Below are positions 1 through 7,332 of a stretch of 41,695 nt of DNA, in pieces (within the stretch, counting starts at the first letter, position 1; every line of letters starts with the position of its first letter). The notes under the pieces are model-generated. The model did no database searches. It was not told where the DNA came from and saw only the letters and a program-made list of their open reading frames with translations. This stretch comes from Sphingobacteriales bacterium 46-32 (lineage in GTDB: Bacteria; Bacteroidota; Bacteroidia; Chitinophagales; Chitinophagaceae): the NCBI GenBank assembly GCA_001898485.1, contig MKTY01000001.1, positions 1 through 41,695 of the forward strand, given 5' to 3'. The translations under genes and the position numbers were made by a program.

Positions 1-1
1 C

Positions 2-94
2 GAGCCGGGCTATCTTTGCCTTACCGGCTACCAGGAAAAAGATGATTTAGTAGCAAACCATTTTAAAAAATCTGTCCAGCTAATAAGGGGTTAA
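2..94 (+). CDS. C-terminal tail of an unidentified protein (5' end outside window)
   Basis: Reading from base 2, an open frame of 30 codons runs to a TAA at 92-94 and ends in KKSVQLIRG. The composition (Tyr, Asp, Lys, basic end) looks like a genuine protein end, but the family cannot be recognised from 30 residues. Its last 15 bases overlap the end of the convergent SIR2-like gene. It may be the chromosomal or element gene into which the SIR2-like fragment was joined. Confidence 0.4.
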   Translation, partial: EPGYLCLTGYQEKDDLVANHFKKSVQLIRG

Positions 95-616
95 GACACT
101 GTCAATCTTACCGATAGAACCACAATAGTGGTCTAGTCCAAGCATGATTGTTGCTGGTTTCCGAATCTCTCCGTGAATTTGCCAAAAATTTTTCTCTCTT
201 TCTTTTGAGTTTTTCATTCTTTTTAGTCTACGAATGCTATAAACATCCTCGGTACTGTATTCTTCGATCGGTGTTAGTACTTCAAGTAAGGACAGAATAC
301 TTGTTATAAGCCCATAGTCGTAATTTGTCGTAATATAATGTTGTGCCGCTAGGTTAAAAAGCTCTATGTAAATTTCGTTGGCACTTATATCGTTAAGAAG
401 TTTAGCTATGTCCGTTTTAACTTCGAATTCGTCTTTTAAGATGTCTTTATTTTTTGAAAGCCGTTGTAAAAGTATCCTCTCATAAATCATAGTATTTGGG
501 AGGGTATCATCTTTGAATTTATTAGACCCTTTTATTTTGTCTAAAAGTTGATTCCAAGAAATGTTTGTCGGCAATAGTCTATTTACGCCGTTGCCGAATA
601 AGATTGTATGTTTCAT
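80..616 (-). pseudogene. SIR2-like domain protein, C-terminally truncated
   Basis: The 178-residue product opens with ILFGNGVNRL, the nucleotide-binding signature of the SIR2_2-type families found in bacterial and phage defence proteins. It continues with ISWNQLL, a TTNYD motif near residue 97 and an IHGE motif near 148, in the order expected of these NAD-binding domains. Family members are usually about 300 residues or more. Here the frame runs past LDHYCGSIGKIDS into a short unrelated tail (VLTPY) and stops, within bases that also encode the end of the convergent gene at 2-94. I infer a deletion or recombination junction near position 95 and a probably inactive remnant. The gene is visibly AT-richer than mnmE. 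Start ATG at 614-616. An alternative is a short functional SIR2 variant. Confidence 0.6.
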
Positions 617-699
617 TTTGGTGGTTGTGATTTGCCGCTAACGCTTATATATACGAAACTTAAGATAAACACTTTCGCAAATTCCTCCAAACGGCTTCC

Positions 700-1065
700 T
701 TATTTCGCCAGCATAGCATCAATATCAGCTCGCTTAATGATATGTTTTTTACCAATCTGCTGTGTTGGAATCATCCCTTCCTTAATCCACCTCCTCAAAG
801 TAACAGGAGACACATTTAGCAAGGCGCTGGATTCGTTGATCGTCAGAAATGGCTTACCCGACAGCTCCGGGAAATCAACCTTTGTTTTCAACAGGCCCAT
901 AGCTGAGGATTGGATGTTGGAGGCAGCTATCTTCTCTTCTTTCACTACCTGCTTGTAATGACGGCTATTGCATCTGTGCGAGCAATATCTTGTTTTCGTT
1001 GTGCGGGCTATGAATTTGCAGTTGCAATACAGGCAAACTCTTTCTACCTGAATACCAGAGCTCAT
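700..1065 (-). CDS. Zinc-finger plus helix-turn-helix protein (excisionase-like)
   Basis: The 121-residue protein has two parts. Residues 11-32 carry a CxxC...CxxxC set (C11, C14, C28, C32) typical of a small zinc ribbon. Residues about 73-120 form a MerR/excisionase-type helix-turn-helix (ITINESS-like helix start, LNVSPVTLRRWIKEG, then a KRADID end). In Bacteroidota such proteins usually lie next to tyrosine integrases and act as excision factors or element regulators. Here it sits between a broken SIR2-like gene and the 3' end of mnmE, which fits an integrated element. The integrase itself is not in the window. Ordered 10-bp repeats lie 46-85 bases upstream of its start and could be its operator or the Xis binding sites. 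DNA binding is well supported; the excisionase role is inferred. Confidence 0.7.
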   Translation of the reverse strand: MSSGIQVERVCLYCNCKFIARTTKTRYCSHRCNSRHYKQVVKEEKIAASNIQSSAMGLLKTKVDFPELSGKPFLTINESSALLNVSPVTLRRWIKEGMIPTQQIGKKHIIKRADIDAMLAK

Positions 1066-1110
1066 TATATTTTGTTTTGGTTACTAACTTTTCCCTTTCA
1101 GCTGGCAACT

Positions 1111-1150
1111 ATTGTATCATTATGTATCATACCGTATCATTGTGTACCAT
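1111..1150. repeat. Four 10-bp iteron-like direct repeats
   Basis: Four consecutive 10-base units end in GTATCAT, GTATCAT, GTATCAT and GTACCAT with exact 10-base spacing, so all copies face the same side of the helix. They lie just upstream of the helix-turn-helix gene. Such phased arrays bind excisionases, integrase arm domains or autoregulators. Confidence 0.75.
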
Positions 1151-1189
1151 AATTTCGCCAACAGTGGTATCCTAAAGTCCAGGATTTTT

Positions 1190-1210
1190 AAAATAGTATC
1201 CAAAATAGTA
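1190..1210. repeat. Direct repeat AAAATAGTA, 12-bp period
   Basis: AAAATAGTA occurs at 1190-1198 and again at 1202-1210, between the iteron-like array and the mnmE 3' end. It could be part of the same regulatory or recombination region. Confidence 0.45.
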
Positions 1211-1314
1211 GCAACAAAAAGGCTATTAAAGGCAAAGAAAGGCAGAAAAGAGCCGGATGTAACTATTTGAGAACCTGTGATAACTGCGTAGAAGCTGCAC
1301 TTGACGGGGCTGGG

Positions 1315-1337
1315 TTACTTTCCAATACAAAACTTAC
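1315..1337. other. Candidate attachment site in the mnmE 3' end
   Basis: The last codons of mnmE (encoding FCIGK and the stop) coincide with the point where accessory sequence begins. The same part of this gene (trmE/thdF) is the integration site of the SGI1 family in Gammaproteobacteria. No second copy of the core is visible in the window, so the other end would lie to the left of it or be lost. The placement is inferred. Confidence 0.35.
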
Positions 1338-2694
1338 TAAATATATAATCCAGCATCTCCTCATTATTCACCTCGCCGGTGATTTCGCCCAGGAAGTGCA
1401 GGCAGCGGCGGATGTCGAGGGCCAGCAGGTCGCCGGGCAGGCGGGCATCGAGGCCCTGGCGGATGTCGGTGAGTGATTTTTGTACCTGTTGCAGGGCATG
1501 GTAGTGGCGGGCATTGGTGACGATGCTGCTTTCGGTTTGCACCTGGCCGGCGAGTACGGCATCGACCATTTTTTCGCGGAGCAGCTCGAGGTGCAGGTGG
1601 TTGCGGGCGCTGATGAAGAGCAGTTGCTCTTCCTGGCTGTATTTGTCGCGCGTGGCGGCTTCGCCGGACTGGTCGAGTTTGTTGCCTACCAGCAGGTAGC
1701 TGCGGCCGGCTGCTATGAGTTGCTGGCGCCAGTAGTGCAGGTCGTCGAGGGGGTCGGCTACATCGAAGAGGTAGATGACGAGGTCGGCCTGTTTCATTTT
1801 GTCGAGGCTGCGTTCCATACCGGCGCTTTCGATCACATCGCTGGTATGCTGGCGGATGCCGGCGGTGTCGATGAGGCGAAAGAGTATGCCGTCTATGTTG
1901 AGTATTTCTTCGATCGTGTCGCGGGTGGTGCCGGGTATATCGCTTACGATGGCGCGGTCTTCCTGCAGCAGGGCATTGAGCAGGGTGCTCTTGCCGGCAT
2001 TGGGTTTGCCGATGATCGCTACACTCACGCCATTGCGTATTACATTGCCCAGGCGGAAGGAGTCGAGCAGCATGCGGGTGTTGTAGTCCAGCTCCGTGAT
2101 AAGCTCATAAAAAGCCTTACGGTCGGCAAATTCCACATCTTCCTGCGAGAAGTCGAGCTCCAGCTCTATGAGGGCCGAGAAGCGGATCATGCGGTCGCGC
2201 AGGGTGCGCAGCTGGGCCGAGAATCCGCCGCGCATGGCATGCAGGGCCGTTTGTTGTGCCGCTTCGGTATTGCTGGCAATGAGGTCGGCTACGGCCTCGG
2301 CCTGGGCCAGGTCCATCTTGCCATGCAGGAAGGCGCGCTGGGTAAACTCACCGGGGCGGGCTACGCGGGCTCCCAGGGCAGCGCAGGCCTGCATCACCTG
2401 CTGCTGAATGTAGGGTGAACCATGACAGCTGATCTCCACTACATCTTCGCCGGTATACGACCGGGGGCCTCTGAACAGCGACACCACTACTTCATCGAGC
2501 CATACATCGCCCTGCCGCAGCATGCCTACATGCAGGGTATGGCTGGGCTGTGCCTCCAGGTCTTTGGAGGGAAACAGCTGATTGATGATAGCGAAAGCCT
2601 GCGGACCACTCAGCCTGATCACTCCAATGGCGCCAATGCCGGGAGGGGTGGCCAGTGCGAGTATAGTATCATCCCAGGTGTAGCGGTTCGTCAT
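1315..2694 (-). CDS. mnmE: tRNA uridine-5-carboxymethylaminomethyl(34) synthesis GTPase MnmE
   Basis: MnmE acts with MnmG to install the carboxymethylaminomethyl group on wobble uridine 34 of several tRNAs, in the cytoplasm. The 459-residue product has the usual length and architecture: an N-terminal formyl-tetrahydrofolate-binding domain (about 1-120), a helical domain, and an inserted G domain with GKPNAGKS at 229-236, GTTRD near 255-259, DTAG at 276-279 and NKLD at 338-341. The C-terminal FCIGK carries the essential conserved cysteine. Start ATG at 2692-2694, only 4 bases after a TAnnTTTG box, so the mRNA may be leaderless. GC content is distinctly higher than in the accessory region downstream of it. 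The gene is intact although an integrated element appears to begin at its 3' end. Confidence 0.97.
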   Translation of the reverse strand: MTNRYTWDDTILALATPPGIGAIGVIRLSGPQAFAIINQLFPSKDLEAQPSHTLHVGMLRQGDVWLDEVVVSLFRGPRSYTGEDVVEISCHGSPYIQQQVMQACAALGARVARPGEFTQRAFLHGKMDLAQAEAVADLIASNTEAAQQTALHAMRGGFSAQLRTLRDRMIRFSALIELELDFSQEDVEFADRKAFYELITELDYNTRMLLDSFRLGNVIRNGVSVAIIGKPNAGKSTLLNALLQEDRAIVSDIPGTTRDTIEEILNIDGILFRLIDTAGIRQHTSDVIESAGMERSLDKMKQADLVIYLFDVADPLDDLHYWRQQLIAAGRSYLLVGNKLDQSGEAATRDKYSQEEQLLFISARNHLHLELLREKMVDAVLAGQVQTESSIVTNARHYHALQQVQKSLTDIRQGLDARLPGDLLALDIRRCLHFLGEITGEVNNEEMLDYIFSKFCIGK

Positions 2695-2698
2695 CGGG

Positions 2699-2706
2699 CA
2701 AAAGTA
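2699..2706 (-). promoter_or_regulatory. Bacteroidota -7 box (TACTTTTG) of mnmE
   Basis: On the minus strand TACTTTTG matches the TAnnTTTG consensus and ends 4 bases before the ATG. The expected transcription start falls on or next to the start codon. No clear -33 TTTG is seen. Confidence 0.55.
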
Positions 2707-2753
2707 CGCAATAGTAGGCTGTGGCCGGTATAAAGCGTATAAGGGGTATAAGG

Positions 2754-2838
2754 GGTATAAAGAGTTTAAAGAGTTGTTTATACTTTGATGCGTTCAAAAG
2801 TGAATTCCCGAGTGGATACCCTTTAAACTCTTTATACC
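2754..2838. repeat. 18-bp perfect inverted repeat made of TATAA/AAGAG words
   Basis: GGTATAAAGAGTTTAAAG at 2754-2771 is repeated as its exact reverse complement at 2821-2838, with a 49-base spacer. Partial copies flank both arms (about 2728-2753 and 2838-2854). It fills the gap between the end of the second tonB and the start of mnmE and belongs to the dispersed AAGG/CCTT-word family described in the findings. It could act as a transcription stop for tonB, but has no U-tract. Confidence 0.8.
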
Positions 2839-2865
2839 TTTAAACTCTTTATACTTTTATACCTT

Positions 2866-3693
2866 TCACTCCCCCTGCACCTGAAACGTAATCGGCTGCG
2901 TGCGCCAGGCTTTTACGTGGCGGTTGTTTTGAAAGGCCGGTGTCCATTTCATTTTAGCGGCTTTCTGCAGTACGCGGATAGCTTCCTTCTCCATACCGTA
3001 ACCATGATTGGTGAGCGCCTGGATATCGCTCACGGTGCCTGATTCATCCACAACAAATTTTAGCAGTACACGGTATTCGCCAGATGGCGCTCCGTTGTCT
3101 GATGCGATCTGGCCATTGCAGTTACGTTCGAGAAACTGTAACCATTTTTTGATACCACCGGGAAACTCGGCATCTACTTCTACCTTGGTCCATATCTCCG
3201 GCTCGGCTTCTTTTTTTACTTCGATGATGCCGGTGTTGCCGTCGATATCACTGGGTTTGGCTACGTTGTTGAAGTCGACACCTTCCTGTTTTACGACATC
3301 GATTTTTGCATTGGCAAGATCTTCCTGTGTGGGCGGGGGTTCTTTTACTTCTTCATCGGGTACCAGTTTGGGAGGGGTGAGTTTTTCGGTGCGTACGGGT
3401 TCCGGTTCGGGTAGTTTCTCGGGGGGCGGAATGGGTTTGGGCTCTTCTTCCTGCGGCTTTATTTCTTCGATGGTGACGGTGGTGGCTTTCCACTGATCAT
3501 CTTTTTTGCCGCCGCTGTTGCGGGCCCAGATGGTGCCGCCGACAACGAGGAGCACGAAGGCGCCGGCGCTGATGAGGGCAGTCGAAATACGTTTGTTGTA
3601 GGTTTTGCGGAGTTGGTAGGCTCCGTAGTCTTTGTTCCTGGTATCAAATACCAGGTCAAGCAGACTAGATGTGAGGATCTTGTTTGCTTCCAT
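2866..3693 (-). CDS. tonB: Energy transducer TonB (second copy of the exb-tonB cluster)
   Basis: This 275-residue TonB-family protein spans the periplasm and carries proton-motive energy from ExbB/ExbD to outer-membrane receptors. It starts MEANKIL, has the Bacteroidota motif RNKDYGAYQLRKTYNKR before the single membrane anchor (about 38-57), then a Pro/Glu/Lys-rich spacer (about 75-125) and a C-terminal TonB domain beginning near FPGG (about 178) with the GYGMEKEAIRVLQKA segment. It is clearly paralogous to the tonB at 3999-4826, with the same length and near-identical start. It is separated from that gene by a terminator and 305 non-coding bases, so it probably has its own promoter or depends on readthrough. 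The receptor it serves is unknown. Confidence 0.9.
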   Translation of the reverse strand: MEANKILTSSLLDLVFDTRNKDYGAYQLRKTYNKRISTALISAGAFVLLVVGGTIWARNSGGKKDDQWKATTVTIEEIKPQEEEPKPIPPPEKLPEPEPVRTEKLTPPKLVPDEEVKEPPPTQEDLANAKIDVVKQEGVDFNNVAKPSDIDGNTGIIEVKKEAEPEIWTKVEVDAEFPGGIKKWLQFLERNCNGQIASDNGAPSGEYRVLLKFVVDESGTVSDIQALTNHGYGMEKEAIRVLQKAAKMKWTPAFQNNRHVKAWRTQPITFQVQGE

Positions 3694-3793
3694 GGCTATA
3701 CTTTCCTTTTAGATGTACAGGCAGGAAGATTCCATACGGGGTTGTTGTTTTCAGCAAGATTAATTTAATAATTGCTGCTGCTTGCGGATATTG

Positions 3794-3933
3794 TTTCCCA
3801 CCGAGAGCGCAGATCAACGCTAACAGGCCTGTGGCAAATGCACAGCTCATATACTCTGCGGTAGTCTGCGTTTTCTGCGGGCACTATTTCCCGCCGAGAG
3901 CGCAGATCAAAGCAGGCAGGCATGCGGCAAATT
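3794..3933. repeat. Direct repeat, about 47 bp, 93-bp offset
   Basis: Two copies, starting at 3794 and 3887, share the core CCGAGAGCGCAGATCAA and diverge towards their ends. Between them lie TCTGCGGTAGTCTGCG and CTGCGGG, words also found in the 143-bp repeats at 27397-27706. The two loci therefore appear to belong to one family. Confidence 0.7.
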
Positions 3934-3939
3934 TTATGA

Positions 3940-3973
3940 CAAAAAAATCCCCGTGGCAAGCCACAGGGATTTA
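3940..3973 (-). terminator. Intrinsic terminator of the exbB-exbD-exbD-tonB operon
   Basis: On the minus strand a 12-bp stem (AATCCCTGTGGC pairing with GCCACGGGGATT, one wobble) has a short loop and is followed by a run of seven T. It lies 26 bases after the tonB stop codon. Confidence 0.88.
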
Positions 3974-3998
3974 TATAAGTTTAAAAGTAGTGCGAGGA

Positions 3999-4826
3999 TT
4001 ACTCAGCCTGAACCTGGAAGGTGATAGGCTGTTTGCGGTAAGCGTTTACAGCACGGCCGTTCTGAACAGCGGGTGTCCAGGCCGGACCTTTTTTGATAAC
4101 GCGAACAGCTTCCTGCTCCATTCCGTAACCGTGGTTGGTAAGAGCGCGAACGTCGCTGATAGAGCCGTCTTTGCTTACTACAAACTGTACGTATACGGTG
4201 TAGACACCTTCGGGAGCGCCATTGTCGATAGGCACGTTACCGTTGAGGTTTCTTTCGAGGAACTTTCTCCAGGCGCTTTCGCCACCTTTGAAGGAAGCTT
4301 CGATTTCTACTTTTTCAAAGATTTTGTTTTCGTCTTCTTCTTTCTTTTCTTCTACCACACCTTTACCATCATCGATAACGGCGGGGGCAACGATACCTTC
4401 GTCTTTGATACCTTCCTGATTCTTCAGGTCGATCTTAACGTCTTTCAGTTCTTCCTGTGCAGGAGGTGGCTCCTGTACTTCCTCATCTTTTACGATTTTG
4501 GGAGGAGTAAACTGTTTCATTTCGATCTTGGGGGGATCTGGTGGCTTGGGTGGAGGGGGTGGTGGGGGTTCCACAGGCTTCTCCTCCTGTTTCAGATCCG
4601 CAATGGTCACTTCTTTGAATTCGATCTTCTTTTCTCCATCGCCTTTAAAGCTGTTAGCCAGGACGGTACCCAGCAGCGCCAGCAGGGCTACGGAGGCGGT
4701 GATGATCAAAGCCACAGTGATCCGCTTATTATAGGTTTTACGCAGTGCGTAAGCCCCATAATCCTTGTTCCGGCCCTCGAAAACGAGGTCCAGAAGGTCG
4801 GCTGATAATATCTTGTTGGCTTCCAT
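3999..4826 (-). CDS. tonB: Energy transducer TonB
   Basis: A 275-residue TonB-family protein that couples the ExbB/ExbD proton channel to TonB-dependent outer-membrane transporters. It has the RNKDYGAYALRKTYNKR motif, one membrane anchor (about 38-58), a proline-rich periplasmic spacer with a run of eight prolines near 90-97, a Lys/Glu-rich linker and a C-terminal TonB domain (about 175-275) containing GYGMEQEAVRVIKKG. It is the last gene of the operon exbB-exbD-exbD-tonB, 53 bases downstream of exbD, and a strong terminator follows. Compared with the copy at 2866-3693 its spacer is more strongly proline-rich, so the two may differ in reach or partner. Confidence 0.93.
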   Translation of the reverse strand: MEANKILSADLLDLVFEGRNKDYGAYALRKTYNKRITVALIITASVALLALLGTVLANSFKGDGEKKIEFKEVTIADLKQEEKPVEPPPPPPPKPPDPPKIEMKQFTPPKIVKDEEVQEPPPAQEELKDVKIDLKNQEGIKDEGIVAPAVIDDGKGVVEEKKEEDENKIFEKVEIEASFKGGESAWRKFLERNLNGNVPIDNGAPEGVYTVYVQFVVSKDGSISDVRALTNHGYGMEQEAVRVIKKGPAWTPAVQNGRAVNAYRKQPITFQVQAE

Positions 4827-4879
4827 TCTTTAATTTGTTTAAAATTAGATGCTTTTCCTGAAATTTTCCATACCGGAAA

Positions 4880-5485
4880 TTATTTGCCTTCGGTTGCTTC
4901 TACAAGCTCCTTCTCGGTATCGGCGATTTTAACCATGGCAAAACGACGTACATTGTTGATTGTCATTTCGTCCAGGATATCTACCGTATTCTTGTAGGTA
5001 GCGTTGGCCGTAGGCTTGATCACCACGATAAAGTCCTCGTCTTCACAGGACTTACGGGGATCTTTACCTTTTTCGCGGGCTTTTTCCTCGCAGGCGGCAT
5101 TACCGGTATAGGCAGCTATAACTTCTTTCCTTTTCCGGATAATCTCATCGCGGATGCCTTTGAAGGTAGTTTGTTTGAAGTTGGAGCCATCGGGCGCCAG
5201 TTCACCTTCGTAGTAATAGACATTATTGTCTTTACCCAGCATCACGGTAAGAGCACCGGATTGTTTGGCCTTGGTCTGCTCTTCATCCTTATTGGTATCC
5301 TTGGGCATATTGAGATCCATCCCTACGGGTGAACTCATGGTAGCCGTGAAGATGAAGAAGGTGATCAGCAGGAATCCAAGGTCCACCATGGGAGTCATAT
5401 CCACGCGCGTAGAAAGCTTTTTGGCTTTTTTTACGCCCGGGCCTTTTTTATGACTATCGCCACCTCCAGTATCTATACTTGCCAT
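4880..5485 (-). CDS. exbD: Biopolymer transport protein ExbD (copy 1)
   Basis: ExbD-family subunit of the inner-membrane motor that energises TonB. The 201-residue protein has a basic cytoplasmic N-terminus, one membrane segment (about 31-50) and a periplasmic domain. The segment RVDMTPMVDLGFLLITFF carries the conserved proton-pathway aspartate at D35. The periplasmic part contains an insert with three cysteines (two in CEEKAREKGKDPRKSC) that standard ExbD lacks and that may form a disulphide. It lies 30 bases after a second exbD and 53 bases before tonB. Paired unequal ExbD proteins are common in Bacteroidota and probably form a heteromeric stator. Confidence 0.93.
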   Translation of the reverse strand: MASIDTGGGDSHKKGPGVKKAKKLSTRVDMTPMVDLGFLLITFFIFTATMSSPVGMDLNMPKDTNKDEEQTKAKQSGALTVMLGKDNNVYYYEGELAPDGSNFKQTTFKGIRDEIIRKRKEVIAAYTGNAACEEKAREKGKDPRKSCEDEDFIVVIKPTANATYKNTVDILDEMTINNVRRFAMVKIADTEKELVEATEGK

Positions 5486-5515
5486 ACTAAATGGTTTTAA
5501 TAATTCTGAATCTGT

Positions 5516-6175
5516 TTACTTGTTCCGCTCTTTGTAGAGCTCTGTTCCTTCGGGAGCACCTTCCTGTGCTGTAATGAGGTTGTATTTAAACTCCTCATTG
5601 CGGCGAAGGGCATTTACTACTGCTTCAAAAGTGGGATACTTTGAATCGTTGTCCCCTTTGATGAAATACAGCAGTTTGCTTGAGCCATCAGCAAAGGCCT
5701 TCTTGGTTTCGTCTACCCACCAGATCAGCTCATTGTTGAGCGTATCCAGTACCGGAATACCGGGTTGGGTTACCTTACCCATTTCGTCGGGAGAATAGCT
5801 CAGCAGCTGTTTCAGCCCGTTGAATGGTACACCAATGATGGGCGCAAACCTGAATTTGGCCATTTCCTGCTCAGTGAGACCCAGATTACGGCTGGTATTG
5901 ATACCATGAATAATCTTGTTGAGCTTTTCGCCATTGGGGTCTTTCACTGCATTCACATTGATATATACTTTACTGTCTTTACCAATCGTGATGAGCAGCG
6001 CATTCTCTTCCTTCAGGATCGCAGATGAAACGGAACTCGGCGTTTCAACCTCTACCGGTTCGGCAGGCTTGAATTTAGTCGCCATGATGAAGAATGACAG
6101 GATCAGGAACGCGATGTCCACAAAGGGCGTCATGTCCGTATCCGTACTCTTCTTCGGTATTTTTACACTTGGCAT
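5516..6175 (-). CDS. exbD: Biopolymer transport protein ExbD (copy 2)
   Basis: A second ExbD-family protein of 219 residues with a shorter cytoplasmic N-terminus. TDTDMTPFVDIAFLILSFF places the conserved membrane aspartate at D20, followed by a periplasmic domain of about 180 residues with the typical lysine/aspartate-rich ExbD fold. It is encoded between exbB and the other exbD, all read leftwards with gaps of 106 and 30 bases. It shares the TP-VD membrane motif with its neighbour but little else, so the two are diverged partners and not a recent duplication. Confidence 0.93.
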   Translation of the reverse strand: MPSVKIPKKSTDTDMTPFVDIAFLILSFFIMATKFKPAEPVEVETPSSVSSAILKEENALLITIGKDSKVYINVNAVKDPNGEKLNKIIHGINTSRNLGLTEQEMAKFRFAPIIGVPFNGLKQLLSYSPDEMGKVTQPGIPVLDTLNNELIWWVDETKKAFADGSSKLLYFIKGDNDSKYPTFEAVVNALRRNEEFKYNLITAQEGAPEGTELYKERNK

Positions 6176-6281
6176 GTCTGCTTCGATTTAATAATTGAGA
6201 TGAAATGATTCACATTTTCCATACAAAGCGGTGTTAAAATGCCCGCTTTAGAATGACTCCCTAAACAGGGTTGACAATCAA

Positions 6282-7142
6282 TTATTTGTACAGAGAACCA
6301 AAGCTTTGAGTCAGGGTAAAGCCAGACTCATCGATACCATAAGTGATAGAGTCGATCTTGGTAGTAAATACGTTGTACATAATCAGGGCCAGGGCTGATG
6401 TACCGATACCGAGGGCTGTGTTATACAGGGCCTCAGAGATACCTACCGCCAGGGCGCTTGAATCAGAACCACCACCGGAATCACCAAGAGCAGCGAATGA
6501 TTTGATCATACCAATTACCGTACCGAGCAGGGCCACCAGGGTACCTACTGAAGTGATGGTAGAAAGGAATACGAGGTTTTTCTGCAGCATAGGCAGTTCC
6601 AGCGCAGTAGCTTCTTCTACTTCTTTCTGGATAGACAATACTTTCTGATCAGTATCCAGACCAGTTTCGTTGATCATTTCTTTGTAACGGCGCAGACCGG
6701 CTTTCATTACGTTGGCAACAGAACCACGTTGTTTGTCGCACTCAGCCAGGGCAGCGTCTACATTACGGTTAGCCAGGTGATACTGTACTTTACGGATAAA
6801 GTCAGAGATAGAACCATTACCCAGCGCTTTACGGATAGTCAGGAAACGCTCAATAGAGAACACGATAACCATCAGCAGCATACCGATCAGCAGGGGTACG
6901 ATGATACCACCCTCATAAATACGGTGCAGGGCGTCTTTGGGTTCTTTGTGCTCAGGCCAAAACCAACCTTCAGACGAGGGATTCTTAAAACCATTCGGGT
7001 CACCTAATACGAAACGCCAGATGCAGTAACCGGCAATCACACAAACGATCGGAGCAATCCACGAAATGGCATTGCCGCTTTTTTTGGGTTGAACAGAAGT
7101 AGCCTTAACCGATGCGGTTGCAGTTGGTTTAGTCTCAGCCAT
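6282..7142 (-). CDS. exbB: MotA/TolQ/ExbB proton channel protein
   Basis: ExbB-family inner-membrane channel that, with ExbD, uses the proton motive force to drive TonB. The 286-residue protein has an extra N-terminal membrane segment (about 25-46), then the three ExbB segments at about 79-101, 190-215 and 235-258. The region TSVGTLVALLGTVIGMIKSF is the family's conserved third-helix signature, and EALYNTALGIGTSALALI is the fourth-helix one. The N-terminal extension (TATASVKATSVQPKKSG) is common in Bacteroidota ExbB. It is first in the operon exbB-exbD-exbD-tonB; the 190-base upstream gap separates it from the complex I-linked permease and contains a terminator for that gene. Confidence 0.95.
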   Translation of the reverse strand: MAETKPTATASVKATSVQPKKSGNAISWIAPIVCVIAGYCIWRFVLGDPNGFKNPSSEGWFWPEHKEPKDALHRIYEGGIIVPLLIGMLLMVIVFSIERFLTIRKALGNGSISDFIRKVQYHLANRNVDAALAECDKQRGSVANVMKAGLRRYKEMINETGLDTDQKVLSIQKEVEEATALELPMLQKNLVFLSTITSVGTLVALLGTVIGMIKSFAALGDSGGGSDSSALAVGISEALYNTALGIGTSALALIMYNVFTTKIDSITYGIDESGFTLTQSFGSLYK

Positions 7143-7215
7143 GATCTTAGTTTTTAGTTTTTAAATTTTAAGGAGCCTTTTTTTTGAGGCTACAATTCTA
7201 CTGAAAAAGTTTATA

Positions 7216-7250
7216 CAAAAATCCCTGTGTTCATATTTTTTATAACAGGG
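7216..7250 (-). terminator. Probable terminator after the nuo-linked permease
   Basis: On the minus strand CCCTGT and ACAGGG form a stem across a 16-base AT-rich loop, followed by ATTTTTG. It lies 83 bases beyond the permease stop and upstream of exbB. The loop is long, so efficiency is uncertain. Confidence 0.5.
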
Positions 7251-7332
7251 GCTTCAAGGTAAGGATTTTTTCAAACGCAGCCATTTTCCCAATGAAAAAA
7301 TGAGGATAACCTGTTCATTTGTTGATTAAAGC

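Larger units (their letters stand above)
3694..3998. other. 305-bp gap between the two tonB genes
   Basis: No gene is seen. The gap holds a pair of direct repeats (3794-3933), CTGCG-rich words and the terminator of the upstream tonB. A short open frame over this stretch has repeat-derived composition and no protein features. Confidence 0.7.

Noticed and set aside
1111-1150. Replication origin based on iterons
   Set aside because: Only four short repeats occur, with no rep gene, DnaA boxes or AT-rich unwinding region; a regulator or recombination site fits better.
1267-1476. Small plus-strand gene overlapping the mnmE end
   Set aside because: Most of its length is antisense to mnmE and it lacks any recognisable feature.
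1480-2418. Long plus-strand open frame (312 codons) opposite mnmE
   Set aside because: It is a shadow of the high-GC mnmE gene; the composition (Gly/Val/Ala-rich, no motif) is not protein-like, while the minus frame is a clear MnmE.
3684-4805. Plus-strand open frame (373 codons) across the tonB gap
   Set aside because: It is antisense to tonB and runs through the repeat-bearing gap; no start context and a Phe-rich shadow of the Lys/Glu-rich spacer.
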